Counted from the stretch's first letter, positions 12,601 to 20,373 are shown. The stretch: 64,000 bases of DNA from Nematopogon swammerdamellus (GCA_946902875.1 OX336345.1:3255395-3319394); one strand, 5' to 3'. The notes: generated by a model not told the origin, from the sequence alone. Made by a program: numbers and translations.

Positions 12601-15600
12601 TAATTGCCAAAATCGGTCGGTAACTTTTGAGATTTTCCAAAATTTGTCAAAAATTCAAAACTTTTTCACTGACTTGGATCGAGAGTTTCCCAATAACTTT
12701 TTTTGATCTTGCTATTCAAGAAACGGAAAAAATTGAATCTCGGGATTGAATTAAGCTACAGTTTGAGCTATCTTAGTAGGCGGGCGGACAAAAACTGTAG
12801 GTGGTAGCGGGTCCCTTACGCGCGAGGTCAGTCTGCGCTCCGTTCACTTTATCGTCAGTACGATAAAGAATGAATGTCTATTAATAAATTTGTCAAATGT
12901 TATCGTGTGCTTTATTTTCTAAATTACATTTTCAATACTTTTGATAGTTGCGCGTAGTGTGAGATCTGTAGATCTTTTTATTTAATGTGGCGTCAAGGCA
13001 CTCTTAATTTGTCTAACGAGGTCCATGGACATTCAGTCGTATGCGGGAGTTGCGAATGCCATGCCGGCCTGACAGGAGCTTATTCACGCCCCTGTTGAAG
13101 GACCCAAGACTGTACTTTGGGGGAAATATGTGGGTAGGGAGAGCGTTCCAGAGTTTACCGGTTGTGTAGAGGAAAGATCTGCAGAATCGATTGGTAGGCA
13201 TTGGTTTCCATAATGTTGTATTTAGACGAAGTCGTCGATGATGAATCCACCCACTCCACACTCTTTCATGATAACCCAAAGGTTGGCTGGGGGAGAACGC
13301 CTACGGTGTTAAGCTGTACCTTTTGCAATTTTAAGTGCAATAAATATATTTTGATTTGATTTGATGAATATCCTTAACAAATTTCTGTGAGCAGTGCTAC
13401 TGAGGTGAACCTCCTCTTAGAATATATTTTTATTTGCAGGAGTGCTGGCGTACATCATGTTATCGGGACGAACGCCATTTGCGTCCACTGGCGACGATAC
13501 ACCGGAGGCTATACTTGCCAGAATCGAGTCCGGAAAGGTTGGTCGCAGTTATTTTGATACATTTTGGTCAGGTACTGCAGAAAACTGAGTTCATTTCGTT
13601 AACCGGTGGTCTTTTTTTCTAACCCTTAAGTCGGGCATGGGTAACTTTTTTGGTCCAGGGACCAACCGTACGTTGGGCCAGGCCATAGGCTGTAGATTGC
13701 CCATGTGTGCTTTAAGTGTTCCACAGTGTCAAATATGACCATAAAATCGGACACGTCCTTTTTATTCCAGAAATTTATAGATTTAGTTATTTAAAATGCT
13801 AGAGTAAAACTCCCCCGCCTCTGCGACTTTTAGTTTAGGAGAAATACATTTTTGAAAATTACACTTGTTTAGTTTCGAAAAAACGAAAAATAATTCTACA
13901 ATTAAAACTAAGCTACTTATTTAAATTTCACTCAGCCTTATCAAAGACCCTTTCGAATATCCACATTTGAAAAGTTATTCGAGGCTGTGAAAGTTTACAG
14001 AAATCGAATTATATATTTTTTAAATTTTTTTTATTTTATTTTTTTTCTCCTAGATCCCGTAGTAGTAGTAGTCCCGTAGGTAGAAAATAGTTCACAATTT
14101 CCTCTGTCCGTTAAAAAAAACCCGATGCCTAATTCCATGGGTTTAAGAAGTTATGCTCATTTTAGTGCAATTATCAAGATTCGGGCAATTTTTTTTTATT
14201 TTTTTTATGGGGGTTTTTTTTTAATAGGGTTGGCACTTTACAAAATCTTTTATTTTTCCGCAAAATAATGATATGGTCCCAGCAGTGGATGTATATGGAC
14301 TGGTCAGTTAGTCAGTCAGTGTGTATGTGTTCACTGCTGGACATACGCCTCCCCAATTTTAAACATAGTAGCCGACATGAAATGAAGGGAAACACTGACA
14401 TGGCATGCATACCTAGTTCTCCCGGTGTTATGGGCTGACATCACGGATGCTGTAGTGTAGGTGATTTAGCCAGCCGTGTCAGTTTCCATAAAAAAAAAAA
14501 AGCAAAAAAAAAAACAAAAACAAAAACCAAAAACAGCTAATTATTATTAAAAGAAATCACGAAACAATACAATAAAATTAATCAAATGTCAAAAATAAAT
14601 AAATAAAAAATGGGAAAATTTTTATTCATTCTAGTAACAACCCTAGCCCATAGCGAATAACTCCTGTAACTTCTTAATCCCATGGAATCAGGCGTCGGTT
14701 TTTTTTTAACGGACAGAGGAAACAGTGAACTATTTTCGGTATAAATATCTCCGCCTACTACTATGGGATCTAGGAGAAAAAAAATAAAATAAAAGAAATA
14801 AAAAATAAATATAATTCGATTTCTGTAAACTTTCACAGCCTCGAATAACTTTTCAAATGTGGATATTCGAAAGGGTCTTTGATAAGGCTGAGTGAAATTT
14901 AAATAAGTAGCTTAGTTTTAATTGTAGAATTATTTTTCGTTTTTTCGAAACTAAAAAAGTGTAATTTTCAAAAAATTATTTCTCCTAAACTAAAAGTCGC
15001 AGAGGCGGGGGAGTTTTACTCTAGCATTTTAAATAACTAAATCTATTAATTTCTGGAATAAAAAGAACGTGTCCGATTTTAAGGTCATATTTGACACTGT
15101 GTGTTCCTACAAAATATTTTTTTTAACCCGTCAGCTCCCACAGGTGACGCGCTAAATTTACCAATCTTCCTAATAATACAAGATGGCGCTATCAAAATCA
15201 AATTCAAACATTTGGCGCGAATTTAAAATGTTCCTACATGTATATAAGGTATTTCAATAGTAGGTAACGATACGCTAAGGGGTGTATGTGTATCACATAC
15301 TGATCACGTTCCCATGCCAATTTTTTTTTTACAATATAAAAAACGTATTTATTAAGGTGAAATACGCGCACTTCACGTATTAAATTTGAGGAGTGAGTAG
15401 GTTTTTTATATCGTAAAAAAAAATTGGTATGGGAACTTGATCAGTATCTGATACACATACACCCCTTAGCGTATCGTTACCTACTAATGAAATACCTTAT
15501 ACAGGGTGTTAGATGACTATAGGTCATACATAAAGCAAACCAGGTACTCCTGAGCCTATTTGGAGCAAAAAAGTTACATGACATTTTGCTCTACGGTGAC

Positions 15601-16942
15601 TTTTTTTTTCCATAAAAAACTAAATAATTTTATTGAAGAAATGTCATCTAACTTTTTTGCTCCAAATAGGCTCAGGAGTACCTGGTTTGCTTTATGACCC
15701 ATAGTCATCAAACAACCTGTATGTATTTTGATTCAGGTTGATCTCTCGAGCGGAGTGTGGCAGCGCGTGAGCTCGGAGGCGCGCTCGTGCATCCGGCGCA
15801 TGCTGCAGCTGGACCCGGCGGGGCGGCCGCGCGCGCAGGAGCTGCTCTCGGAGGCGTGGCTGCACGCGGCGCCGCCGGCCGGCGTGCAGAGCGACGCCGC
15901 CGAGCCGGGCGTGCCGTCTCAGGACCTGCGCCGCGCCGTCGACCTCACCTTCCAGGTATGTGTATGTGAGGTGTGAGACGTATGTTCATGCTGGCGCGAG
16001 AGGTCTGTACCTGCAGGCACGAGAGGTCTGTACCCGACTGCAGGCGCGAGAGGGATGTAGCTGCAGACGCGAGAGGTCTGAAGCTGCCGGCGCAATATGT
16101 GTATACCTACTATAGGCACCAGATGTCTATAGCTGCAGGTGTAGGTGTGAGAGGTATGTACCTGCAGGCGCGAGAGGTCTGTACCTGACTGCAGGCGCAA
16201 GAGGTACGTAACTGCAGGCGCGAAAGGTCTGTACCTAACTGCAGGCGCGAAAGGTATGCAACTGCAGGCGCGAGAGGTCTGTACCTGACTGCAGGCGCAA
16301 GAGGTATGTAACTGCAGGCGCGAGTGGTCTGTACCTGTCGGCGCAATATGTGTATACCTACTACAGGCACCAGATGTCTATAGCTGCAAGTTTAGGTGTG
16401 AGAGGTATGTACCTGCAGGCGCGAGAGGTCTGTACCTGATTGCAGGCGCAAAAGGTCTGTACCTACCGGCGCAATAGGTGTATACAATAGGCATCACATG
16501 TCTGTAACTACAGATGTACATGTGAGAGGTCTGTACCTGCGGGCGACGGTTGTCTGAACCTGCGGGCGCGGTAGATCTGTACTTGCAGGTGGATAGGTAT
16601 GTACTCGCAGGTATGAGAGCACTATATCCGCAGGTATGGTAGGCGCAAGACCTGTAGGTAGGTGCGCCACTTGACAGGTGTGCAGCGATGAACTCTGAAT
16701 TCTGAATAGAGGACATAAAGGGCTTGCGCTCACCACCCTCATATTCACGATACGTCACAAAGTAGCGTAAAGCGCTATGCTTGCCAAACCTGCCTGTAAA
16801 ATATACCTCTAAACAATTTGCTTGTCCCTAGGTTATGACGTCGTCCCCACTGGCACCGCAGAGCTTGGGCCCCGTGTCTCTGTCTACGCTGGCCCAGCGT
16901 CGCACCAAGCCCACCCACCGCTACCCGCCCACGCAGCTATAG
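469..16942 (+). CDS. S6kII: p90 ribosomal S6 kinase (RSK), 3' eight coding exons
   Basis: RSK is a cytosolic and nuclear Ser/Thr kinase activated by ERK and PDK1; it has an N-terminal AGC kinase and a C-terminal CaMK-type kinase. Visible coding exons: 469-687, 8018-8185, 9750-9887, 10834-11040, 12221-12420, 13440-13537, 15737-15955, 16832-16942. All junctions are GT-AG, phases agree, and they join into 452 codons plus stop TAG at 16940. Order: AGC-kinase C-terminal extension ([17 protein letters not shown]), the FRGFSFVA hydrophobic motif whose Ser is the PDK1-docking phosphosite in the family, a linker, P-loop GTGSFSVV, catalytic Lys in [23 protein letters not shown], an activation loop with [11 protein letters not shown], then a tail ending [16 protein letters not shown] that resembles the ERK-docking end of RSK. 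The Asn-rich linker (about [14 protein letters not shown]) is unusual. The upstream kinase exons are outside the window. MSK is less likely because the linker and tail fit RSK better. Confidence 0.93.
688..1199. other. S6kII intron with repeat debris, left of the R2-like element
   Basis: Intron sequence without a gene. It contains a short CACGCCTGTTTCTCAGTGGGG segment, a T-run at 907-924 followed by a LINE-tail-like piece (GGGCTTTAGCCATTCCTGG), and an AT-rich TTTATTTATTTA stretch near 1085. The precise 5' boundary of the retrotransposon that follows cannot be set by eye. Confidence 0.4.
1200..4665 (+). mobile_element. Full-length R2-superfamily non-LTR retrotransposon
   Basis: Single-ORF LINE (1242-4496) with about 170 bases of 3' UTR. 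The 3' end is fixed at about 4665 because three copies in this window (this one, 45502 and the minus-strand end at 44180) share sequence exactly up to CCACACCTTCC and then diverge. No poly(A) tail is present. The left boundary at 1200 is a guess from the AT-rich flank. It sits in the first visible intron of S6kII in sense orientation. Confidence 0.8.
1242..4496 (+). CDS. R2-superfamily retrotransposon ORF: zinc finger, reverse transcriptase, REL endonuclease
   Basis: An uninterrupted 1084-residue ORF. In order: one C2H2 zinc finger (C20, C23, H36, H41); a reverse transcriptase with GPDGIPY near residue 295 and the catalytic AFADDITLL near 530; a C-terminal Cys-His knuckle [18 protein letters not shown] near 857-874; and a restriction-enzyme-like endonuclease with RPDILIF then VELTVPWE near 966-990. 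This domain order is that of the R2/R4/NeSL/Hero group, which makes a nick with the PD-(D/E) endonuclease and primes reverse transcription at it. The intact frame and the almost identical fragments at 44180-44610 and 44807-45502 suggest recent activity. Start chosen at the first ATG ahead of the zinc finger. I cannot assign the clade or a target site. Confidence 0.9.
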   Translation: MNRSPIDISDNLGMNMDLKCSKCGKQYKRKIWLEKHVKEKHSDSEAGQKAPVSSPPDTIDRVQPHTSQSVAQPSSHHEAFSPRDRLSLPSISETTWKQHDRCLAERLDLPGCRQSPEDQLYDFQGTIYNYFSELYPVRYHHNPMERENTFKAKLRRRKRELIKQLRKAKASGDRNLCHQLARAMRSILKLIQKVSEQITVAGNEFRKAQNIAAFEKNPFYFAKKAFKEQQGTIRLSTDEMFNYFKSTYTTPEADITYRDPPAPKPKEPALAFDADSPTMEELEYHIKKKPNSSAPGPDGIPYIIYKKCPSVRKHMLNIYKRIWTNREVPDCLGKAVFVLLPKKKEVTDPKDIRPIALTNTISKIFFSIIQARLLKHMCTNDYLPKKYQKGFLPRVAGCLEHNSLLTECLRDARKNERQLTATWLDFENAFGSVRHELLLKALEWYNVPPLICNIIASYYKKLSFVIQVKGETEKTPEIRYGIGLFQGCCLSPVTFNIVINILIDTLVAKEKKWGYRFKYGDTYMAAILAFADDITLLTRNPKQNQALLKVVDDYCKWTKGMKIKPAKCYCLSLTRKGSKFTSSNPGLTVAGKPIATVADEAPFKFLGKRITSRGKEHPTDDIVQLFEESLRQTDNLPLLGTQKAWIYDNYLTSKLSWPFLVYDFTKQNLTKLDSYVTRFLKSWFGLAHPADSSTLYRSHNNFGLNIKKPSIFYQKARIAKRCILKDSNDSAIQALPNTSLSDELESRLDFYKSFQVGTRTNRSGLGIETAKSDKEILKGFAQEDMEQGFKLHALNLEMQNDWLTVGDFCIPPALKWKSIIYNWSPELLKFYLNAFQLTLPDPSNLVRWGKSTNRLCPSCKEFVGTAKHLLCGCKILLERGQYSYRHDKVLQIIREAINLSIARTRKGQTSSGFQKVNFVKPGANKLPKDRTKPSSILGAAKDWELLMDTHEKHYQMPSEICTTALRPDILIFSKATKHVVLVELTVPWESNIPKDHNIKLNKYCNLVDRIVRNGFKTDLFAVEVGARGLPAKSLYSLFKNLGLPRSTLSSYMERASKTSLEASYRIWIGREREVESGTGGFPAS
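4666..4929. other. S6kII intron, nothing recognised
   Basis: AT-rich 3' flank of the R2-like element followed by a GTT-repeat (TTGTTGTTGTT near 4857). I see no gene. Confidence 0.4.
4930..5600 (-). pseudogene. LINE reverse-transcriptase fragment (jockey-like group)
   Basis: Minus-strand remains of a LINE ORF2 C-terminal half. Read from 5600 down, the frame gives [16 protein letters not shown], a stop near 5457, [17 protein letters not shown], then IRMLY and later [12 protein letters not shown]. The DLGVxFDxKLTFxxHI motif is standard after the RT domain of jockey/CR1-type LINEs. Frame breaks show it is dead. Confidence 0.65.
5601..5839 (+). repeat. LINE 3' UTR with AATA-repeat tail
   Basis: Non-coding T-rich sequence ending in ACATAAATAAATAAATAAAT at 5818-5836, a simple-repeat tail typical of some LINEs. 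It is in the opposite orientation to the RT fragment beside it. Confidence 0.5.
5840..6371. other. S6kII intron, nothing recognised
   Basis: Includes a 90-codon open frame at 5989-6261, but it has no recognisable motif and no splice signals that fit its neighbours; I treat it as non-coding. Confidence 0.35.
6372..6708 (+). repeat. Repeat C copy (GGTTCCG element)
   Basis: One of at least eight copies of a roughly 320-400-bp element. In this orientation it begins with a GGCCAAGT-GCGAGTCG-like block, contains TGAAAATTTC, a GACA microsatellite (ACAGACAGACAGACAG) and GTAGGCTTAGTAATAGGGTC, and ends CGGAACCCTAAAAAA. Other copies: 23880-24150, 28358-28755, 32581-32966, 33077-33430, 38700-38970, 42809-43125, 43618-44005. 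Confidence 0.7.
6722..6985 (+). repeat. SINE-A body, 5' truncated
   Basis: Plus-strand SINE-A body from the CCTCCTAATCTTACTTGGTGG segment to the A-rich tail after GTTCCATAAAAA. The head is missing. Confidence 0.75.
7039..7434. mobile_element. TA-flanked MITE (family D), long copy
   Basis: Terminal inverted repeats CAGTGTGTTTTATGACC at the left and its near complement ending ACACCCTG at the right, flanked by TA at 7037-7038 and 7435-7436. TA duplications point to a Tc1/mariner-type origin. Its left arm (GAGCCTATTTGGAGCAAAAA) matches the shorter copy at 15502-15719. Confidence 0.65.
7437..8017. other. S6kII intron, nothing recognised
   Basis: AT-rich sequence without recognised repeats, ending in the pyrimidine tract and acceptor tttgcag before the exon at 8018. 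Confidence 0.4.
8018..8185 (+). CDS. S6kII: S6kII exon: hydrophobic motif and inter-kinase linker
   Basis: Acceptor tttgcag, donor AG/gtgccg. Completes FRGFSFVA with the previous exon and encodes the linker, which contains an Asn/Thr-rich stretch ([12 protein letters not shown]) ending at FFDEYR. Entry and exit are both phase 2. Confidence 0.9.
8228..8272 (+). repeat. G-run, possible G-quadruplex
   Basis: Two G tracts (7 and about 18 G) shortly after the exon donor at 8186. Low-complexity sequence; G-quadruplex folding is only an inference. Confidence 0.5.
8450..8661 (-). repeat. SINE-A body with remnant of A2 head
   Basis: Minus-strand SINE-A copy. Its T-run (tail) is at 8442-8461, the body runs to about 8637, and it ends directly in the complement of the A2 head start (GTACCGGCCCCACACGGTAC at 8640-8659), so the rest of the head has been lost. 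Confidence 0.75.
8662..9004. other. S6kII intron, nothing recognised
   Basis: AT-rich intron with A and T runs near 8680-8740 and 8958-8980; no gene or clear repeat seen. Confidence 0.35.
9005..9665 (-). pseudogene. LINE-J 3' fragment (RT C-terminal region)
   Basis: Minus strand. The frame from about 9587 down gives [19 protein letters not shown] then [18 protein letters not shown] and [11 protein letters not shown], the conserved region downstream of the reverse transcriptase in jockey/CR1-like LINEs of insects. It is 5' truncated and frame-shifted after 9231. A shorter relative of this subfamily lies at 30180-30385. Confidence 0.75.
9750..9887 (+). CDS. S6kII: S6kII exon: C-terminal kinase N-lobe
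   Basis: Acceptor acttttcag, donor AG/gtaact. Encodes [20 protein letters not shown] (glycine-rich loop) and [20 protein letters not shown] with the ATP-binding Lys. Confidence 0.93.
9960..10833. repeat. Minisatellite, about 20-bp unit
   Basis: Degenerate tandem array of AACAACCCTTAAACAGCAAT-like units filling almost the whole intron before the exon at 10834, interrupted at 10207-10432 by a SINE-B body. The array is most regular at 10440-10790. The open frames on the minus strand here ([16 protein letters not shown] repeats) are translations of the array, not genes. Confidence 0.85.
10207..10432 (+). repeat. SINE-B body inside minisatellite
   Basis: Insertion in the minisatellite with the same sequence as the body of the complete SINE-B at 36283-36665 (AGCCGACTGGGTTGG ... 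ACCGGATAACATTAAAAAAA). The head is missing. Confidence 0.75.
10834..11040 (+). CDS. S6kII: S6kII exon: kinase helix C to catalytic loop
   Basis: Acceptor ctgttacag, donor AG/gtctgc. Encodes [20 protein letters not shown], then [16 protein letters not shown] and LHRHTVVHR, which joins the next exon to form HRDIKPSN. The 3' 156 bases of this exon are the source of the tandem copies that follow. Confidence 0.92.
10885..11565 (+). repeat. Tandem partial duplication of an S6kII exon, 218-bp period
   Basis: The last 156 bases of the exon ending at 11040 plus 62 bases of the following intron are repeated with an exact 218-bp period: donor-like AGgtctgc occurs at 11041, 11259 and 11477, and CGCCCGCATCC at 10885, 11103, 11321 and about 11539. 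About 3.1 units; the last one breaks off near 11565. Copies differ at only a few bases. 218 is not a multiple of three, and reading past 11040 meets a stop ([12 protein letters not shown] then TAG), so the extra copies cannot be spliced as in-frame exons with the signals I see. Open frames through the array are artefacts of the duplication. Confidence 0.9.
11826..12002 (-). repeat. SINE-A body fragment
   Basis: Minus-strand SINE-A: T-run then ATGGAAACTGACATGGTTGG through the CCGTTTCGACCGACGTTTCA segment, where it stops. Confidence 0.8.
12221..12420 (+). CDS. S6kII: S6kII exon: catalytic and activation loops
   Basis: Acceptor ccatcag, donor G/gtaatt. Encodes (R)[39 protein letters not shown] and DIWSLG. 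The Thr of LLMTP is the ERK-phosphorylated activation-loop residue in this family. Confidence 0.95.
12421..13004. other. S6kII intron, nothing recognised
   Basis: AT-rich intron. A 93-codon open frame at 12425-12706 has no motifs and starts in the intron, so I leave it out. Confidence 0.4.
13005..13285 (-). pseudogene. LINE-J 3' end fragment
   Basis: Minus-strand piece of the last about 85 codons of [25 protein letters not shown], then [12 protein letters not shown] and [12 protein letters not shown]. The same 3' end recurs at 25760, 29335, 31078, 34705, 41248, 46515, 56725, 61062 and 63482. Confidence 0.8.
13440..13537 (+). CDS. S6kII: S6kII exon: C-lobe segment
   Basis: Acceptor tatttgcag, donor AAG/gttggt. 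Encodes [15 protein letters not shown], then [13 protein letters not shown]; enters in phase 1 and leaves in phase 0. Confidence 0.93.
13723..15100. mobile_element. Foldback element with about 440-bp inverted arms and 7-bp target duplication
   Basis: Begins ACAGTGTCAAATATGACC at 13723 and ends with the complement at 15100; GTGTTCC flanks both sides (13716-13722 and 15101-15107). The arms (about 13723-14165 and 14660-15100) are complementary over most of their length with scattered differences. The central part holds a SINE-A copy (14365-14505). It carries no ORF of note, so it is non-autonomous. Confidence 0.85.
14365..14505 (+). repeat. SINE-A 3' fragment nested in foldback element
   Basis: GACATGAAATGAAGGGAA through CAGTTTCCATAAAAAA, the last third of SINE-A, located in the loop between the foldback arms. 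Confidence 0.75.
15244..15500. mobile_element. MITE with about 100-bp inverted repeats
   Basis: Left arm starts ATAAGGTATTTCAATAGTAG and the right arm is its near complement ending at 15500. Both arms include the GATACGCTAAGGGGTGTATG segment. Very little sequence separates them. The exact ends and the target duplication (AT-rich) are unclear. Confidence 0.75.
15502..15719. mobile_element. TA-flanked MITE (family D), short foldback copy
   Basis: Inverted repeats CAGGGTGTTAGATGAC and complement ending AACAACCTG, flanked by TA (15500-15501, 15720-15721). The arms carry CTCCTGAGCCTATTTGGAGC. It directly abuts the previous MITE and ends 17 bases before the next S6kII exon. Confidence 0.75.
15737..15955 (+). 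CDS. S6kII: S6kII exon: end of C-terminal kinase domain
   Basis: Acceptor ttgattcag, donor CAG/gtatgt, phase 0 at both ends. Encodes [20 protein letters not shown], then [20 protein letters not shown], the kinase subdomain XI region, and [13 protein letters not shown] content is far higher than in the flanking introns. Confidence 0.92.
15960..16680 (+). repeat. Minisatellite of GCGAGAGGTCTGTACCTGCAG-like units
   Basis: Directly after the exon donor. Degenerate units of about 23-27 bases built from GCGAGAGGTCTGTACCTG and ACTGCAGGC, continuing with growing divergence to about 16680. Long open frames on both strands here ([14 protein letters not shown] peptides) come from the array. Confidence 0.85.
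16832..16942 (+). CDS. S6kII: S6kII last coding exon
   Basis: Acceptor cttgtccctag. Encodes [14 protein letters not shown] then [20 protein letters not shown] and ends QL-stop (TAG 16940-16942). The SxLAQRR motif matches the C-terminus of RSK, where it forms part of the ERK-docking region. Confidence 0.92.
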   Translation, partial: VMTSSPLAPQSLGPVSLSTLAQRRTKPTHRYPPTQL

Positions 16943-17431
16943 GCTACAGTCGCGTGAGCTCACGCTCCTGTCTATACTCTCTCTTGATCTTTCCTCGAGG
17001 CGGAGGATATCGTACGTCGGCCGGAACGGAACGTCGGAGGAACGCGCGCAGAAACTGTAATGGATTTAAATGTTGTGTGAGGTATGATTGTAATGTGTCT
17101 GTCACACGTGTTGTGGGGAATGCTTCGATGTTGCGCGAGATCGTGTCTCGGCAGACAGCAAACGATGCACGCGTGTTGATTTTAACAACGATGTCGATGC
17201 AGTGACGAAATCTTTGTTTAAGCTGAATTTTCTAAATTTTTCGTACGCCCAAGCGTCCTCTCGATTGGCTGTAAAAATGAAATTGGATACGTAATCCGTG
17301 CAACCCCGTAAACGATTTTTTCTAAAAATGGAAAGAGCTTAATATGTTTTAATAGTAGAATTGTAGAATTCGAAATCTTTGAAGGATTTGTAGGTTCAAG
17401 CGTTTTGACGGCGAGAAATCTAAAGCTGTGA

Positions 17432-17437
17432 AATAAA
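17432..17437 (+). terminator. Candidate S6kII poly(A) signal
   Basis: AATAAA about 490 bases after the stop codon. It is the first canonical signal I notice downstream; no transcript evidence is available. Confidence 0.35.
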
Positions 17438-17442
17438 ATAAT

Positions 17443-18215
17443 GTTGAAGTAGTGTTTTCAAGAAACATAGCTCATTCTTTGTTAGAACTTCTCACTGTTT
17501 CTTGCTGCAATGTAGAATTTCTCTGATAATTCTTTAAGCATTTTCTAAGTAATACTTTTTGACAACACATTTATTTTAAACTCGAGGAATGTTATGTATT
17601 ACGTAGTAGGTATAAATTAGTTGTTAAAATATTTACAAAATAATATACCGCTTGATTATAGTATGCGTAGGTACTATTTGGAGGCGGTAAGGGAAAAGGG
17701 GGCTAGTGTAATAATGTCACTTTTGACAGTTTAGATATCACAAATAAATGAGATATTTTACCACCGACATGTTAGCCGCATTCGACGGCATAATGCGAGA
17801 AGGAATTTTATTAAATTTATCACAAGATGTTATTTATTCAAAATAAATACAATAAATTATAGATGTAATTACACAAAATTAACATTAGAATCCACAAGAG
17901 AGCCACTAGAAGCGAAATACACCTTTATATCCTCACCTATATTTTCCTACCGCAAAATGAATTTATCCCATCTTCCTGAAACATACATGGGAATTGATAG
18001 TTTAACTAAGGAATATTGTCTATATTTTTGTAAGTGTTATTGTACTTAGTGTATGGATGGACACATAATAATATTGTACAGGTTTCTGAGTGAATATTAT
18101 TTGCTATAATGTTAAGCGCTAGTTACATTTTCTGTTTCATTCCCTTATGATTGAAATACTAGTTGGTGAACAGGTACGGTATACCGAGCATTTTAAATAT
18201 AACTGTGTACGCAAA
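17443..18215. other. Intergenic, nothing recognised
   Basis: AT-rich sequence after the S6kII 3' UTR without recognised genes or repeat families. Confidence 0.4.
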
Positions 18216-18218
18216 GGC

Positions 18219-18943
18219 GGCGCGGATAAATTACGTCATCGATTTTTGGCCAAAAATCGATGGGGGACCCCCCCCCCCCACGTCATGTAGCGTCATTTTC
18301 GGTTTAAACCCCCCATGATGACGTAGTTTTCTGTTATTTTCTTATCTGCAGGGGTCACGAATAAATAATACAAACGCATTGAAAAAAAAGGATTCTTTAA
18401 TTAAATTTGCTAGAAACTTAGATTATATAAGGTGTTTCGTTAGTCATGTCATTAACTTCGGGAGGGTTCCATACACACTCAAATAAACACTTTACGTAAG
18501 AAAAAAACATATGTTTATTGGAGCATTTTTTCTCCTAACAAAAAAATAAAATCAAATAAGTAGCTGTAAAAACTAATCATAGTGACCTTGTGACTTACTT
18601 ACAACAAACAGATGTTCTGCGTTTGAACATAGTACGGTCACTGACCCCGTACAATGCAAGTTACCTACTGTTACACACAGGTTAATGTTTAGGTAGCAAA
18701 CATGTTTTGTTAAATTTCTCGAAAAGTAATACTATAAACATATAATTTTTTTTGCGTAACGTGTTTATTTGAATGTGTATGTAACCCTCCCGAAGTTAAT
18801 AACATGACTAACGAAACACCTTATATTTGGAACAAAAACTTAAAATCAAAAGCTTAATTAATTTTCAGCACGCTCGTCTAAGCTCCATCGAAAAACTACG
18901 TCATCGCAGCACGACCCAACCGATGACGTAATTTATGCATGCC
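18219..18943. mobile_element. Non-autonomous element with ATTACGTCATCG termini
   Basis: Left end GGATAAATTACGTCATCGAT and right end CGATGACGTAATTTATGC form an imperfect inverted repeat. The left part contains a perfect 26-base palindrome at 18237-18262 centred on TTGGCCAA. Another MITE (18428-18822) is nested inside. No target duplication was identified. Confidence 0.45.
18428..18822. mobile_element. MITE with about 65-bp inverted repeats
   Basis: Left terminus AAGGTGTTTCGTTAGTCATG, right terminus its complement ending CGAAACACCTT. The arms continue through AACTTCGGGAGGGTT and ATTTGAGTGTGTATG. Flanks are TATA-rich, so the target duplication (TA or ATAT) is ambiguous. Confidence 0.75.
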
Positions 18944-19319
18944 GTCTAATTGGGAAATTTAGCGATGAACGGCCTAAATAGCTCATCTCAATGCACAGTC
19001 TACCATTTCCATATCATACGGTCTTGTGCATTATATTACTTTAAATAATTTTCTATGTGGACCACTTTATTTTAACAGTATTAATTAGGTGTATTTTTTT
19101 ATTCACTAGGAAAAAGGCTTCCTTTCGTAATAAATAAGACATAAATGCTAGTAATACATATAGTAATAATAATACTTCACATTTAATATTTTCGACAAGT
19201 ATCTGTTTTTATTTCATTAATAAAATCACAATTAGTCTTAAATTAGTACAGTAATTTTTTGTTTTTTCAAAATAAATCAATTGTTGAAAGAAGTCTGTTT
19301 ATGAGGTGCCATTCCTTTA

Positions 19320-19607
19320 GGCACAATCCACACTGAGACGGCAGCGGCGCGACGCGGAGCGGCGCGCACTTTCGGTGTGAAATGATTTTAAACTTTATCT
19401 ACATACTTAAAAAGACCAATATCGCTTGAAAAGGTCGAACGGCCGCGCGCGTCGACGCGCGGCGCCGCGCGGTGACGCGCGGCCGGCGGCGCCGCTGGCG
19501 GTCGCGCGGTGGCTAGACTGGTCAAGGGGCGGGCGGCGACGCGAGCCTGCCGCGCCGGCCGCTGCCGGCCGCGCCGCGCCGCTGCCGTCCCAGTGTGGAT
19601 TGAGCCT
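19320..19607. mobile_element. GC-rich MITE
   Basis: Left terminus GGCACAATCCACACTGAGAC, right terminus complement ending AGTGTGGATTGAGCC, about 30-bp imperfect inverted repeats. The interior is very GC-rich (GCGCGGCGCC-type), which creates spurious open frames. Confidence 0.7.
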
Positions 19608-19686
19608 TATTATGTTATTGTTTTCTGTATTTTAACTTTTACATAGTCTTGTTTATGAACAAATTCTCTGTTTAATTTAGTTTTAA

Positions 19687-20373
19687 CCTTTCGCCCGCTG
19701 GCGCCGCGCGCGCACTGCCTCCCTAAAATGCCGCGACTTTTTCGCAGGGGCGATTCGTTACGCAAGAAGAATAAAAACTTTTTTTCGGAAGAAAAATATC
19801 GAACACATATAGGAAATTTAGCATGGTTGTAATCCTTATAAAATGTCCTACAAATTTATCTATAACTTGTAGTGCTCTGACTTTTGTTTTGATTCCAAAT
19901 TGTGAGTTGAACATTGCACGAACATTTCACTTACCAAATATAGTGAGGCTATGTTTTGTTTCGATTTTACACTCGCCAATGGATAAAAACTTTCAATAAT
20001 AACACATTCACTTCATAAATGTTGTATTCTTTCGAATTTATACAAAAACACAAACAAACTAATGACTAAAAACATCAAAAATCATTTTTAATCGGGGCGT
20101 GGTCGCGGTGAATTCGCGCGCGAACATGTACGTTCGTCGCCACTGCTCGAAAACAACTGAAGAGATCTTTAATTTTGTGCTCTAGCGTGGCGACAAAGTG
20201 AATCATTTCGAGAAGGGCATAACTTCACCTTTTTTTAGAAGTATAATTGAACCTTATCCCCATATTGAAAGAGTGCGTATTTAAATGCCGAAAGTCACCA
20301 GTCACGTTGGCGCGGATCCGCGCTTAGGCATACGAGGAGTATGGCGCAGATCCGCGCTTAGGCATTCGAAAGG
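19687..20373. mobile_element. piggyBac-like non-autonomous element, TTAA-flanked
   Basis: TTAA at 19683-19686 and 20374-20377 flank termini CCTTTCGCCC and its partial complement CGAAAGG. The interior segment AACCTTATCCCCATATT also occurs (reversed) in the element at 50016-50708, so the two belong to one family. TTAA duplication is the hallmark of piggyBac transposition. Confidence 0.65.

Noticed and set aside
15919..16758. Open frames rich in RPLAPAV or REVCTCR repeats
   Set aside because: Products of the minisatellite after the S6kII exon.
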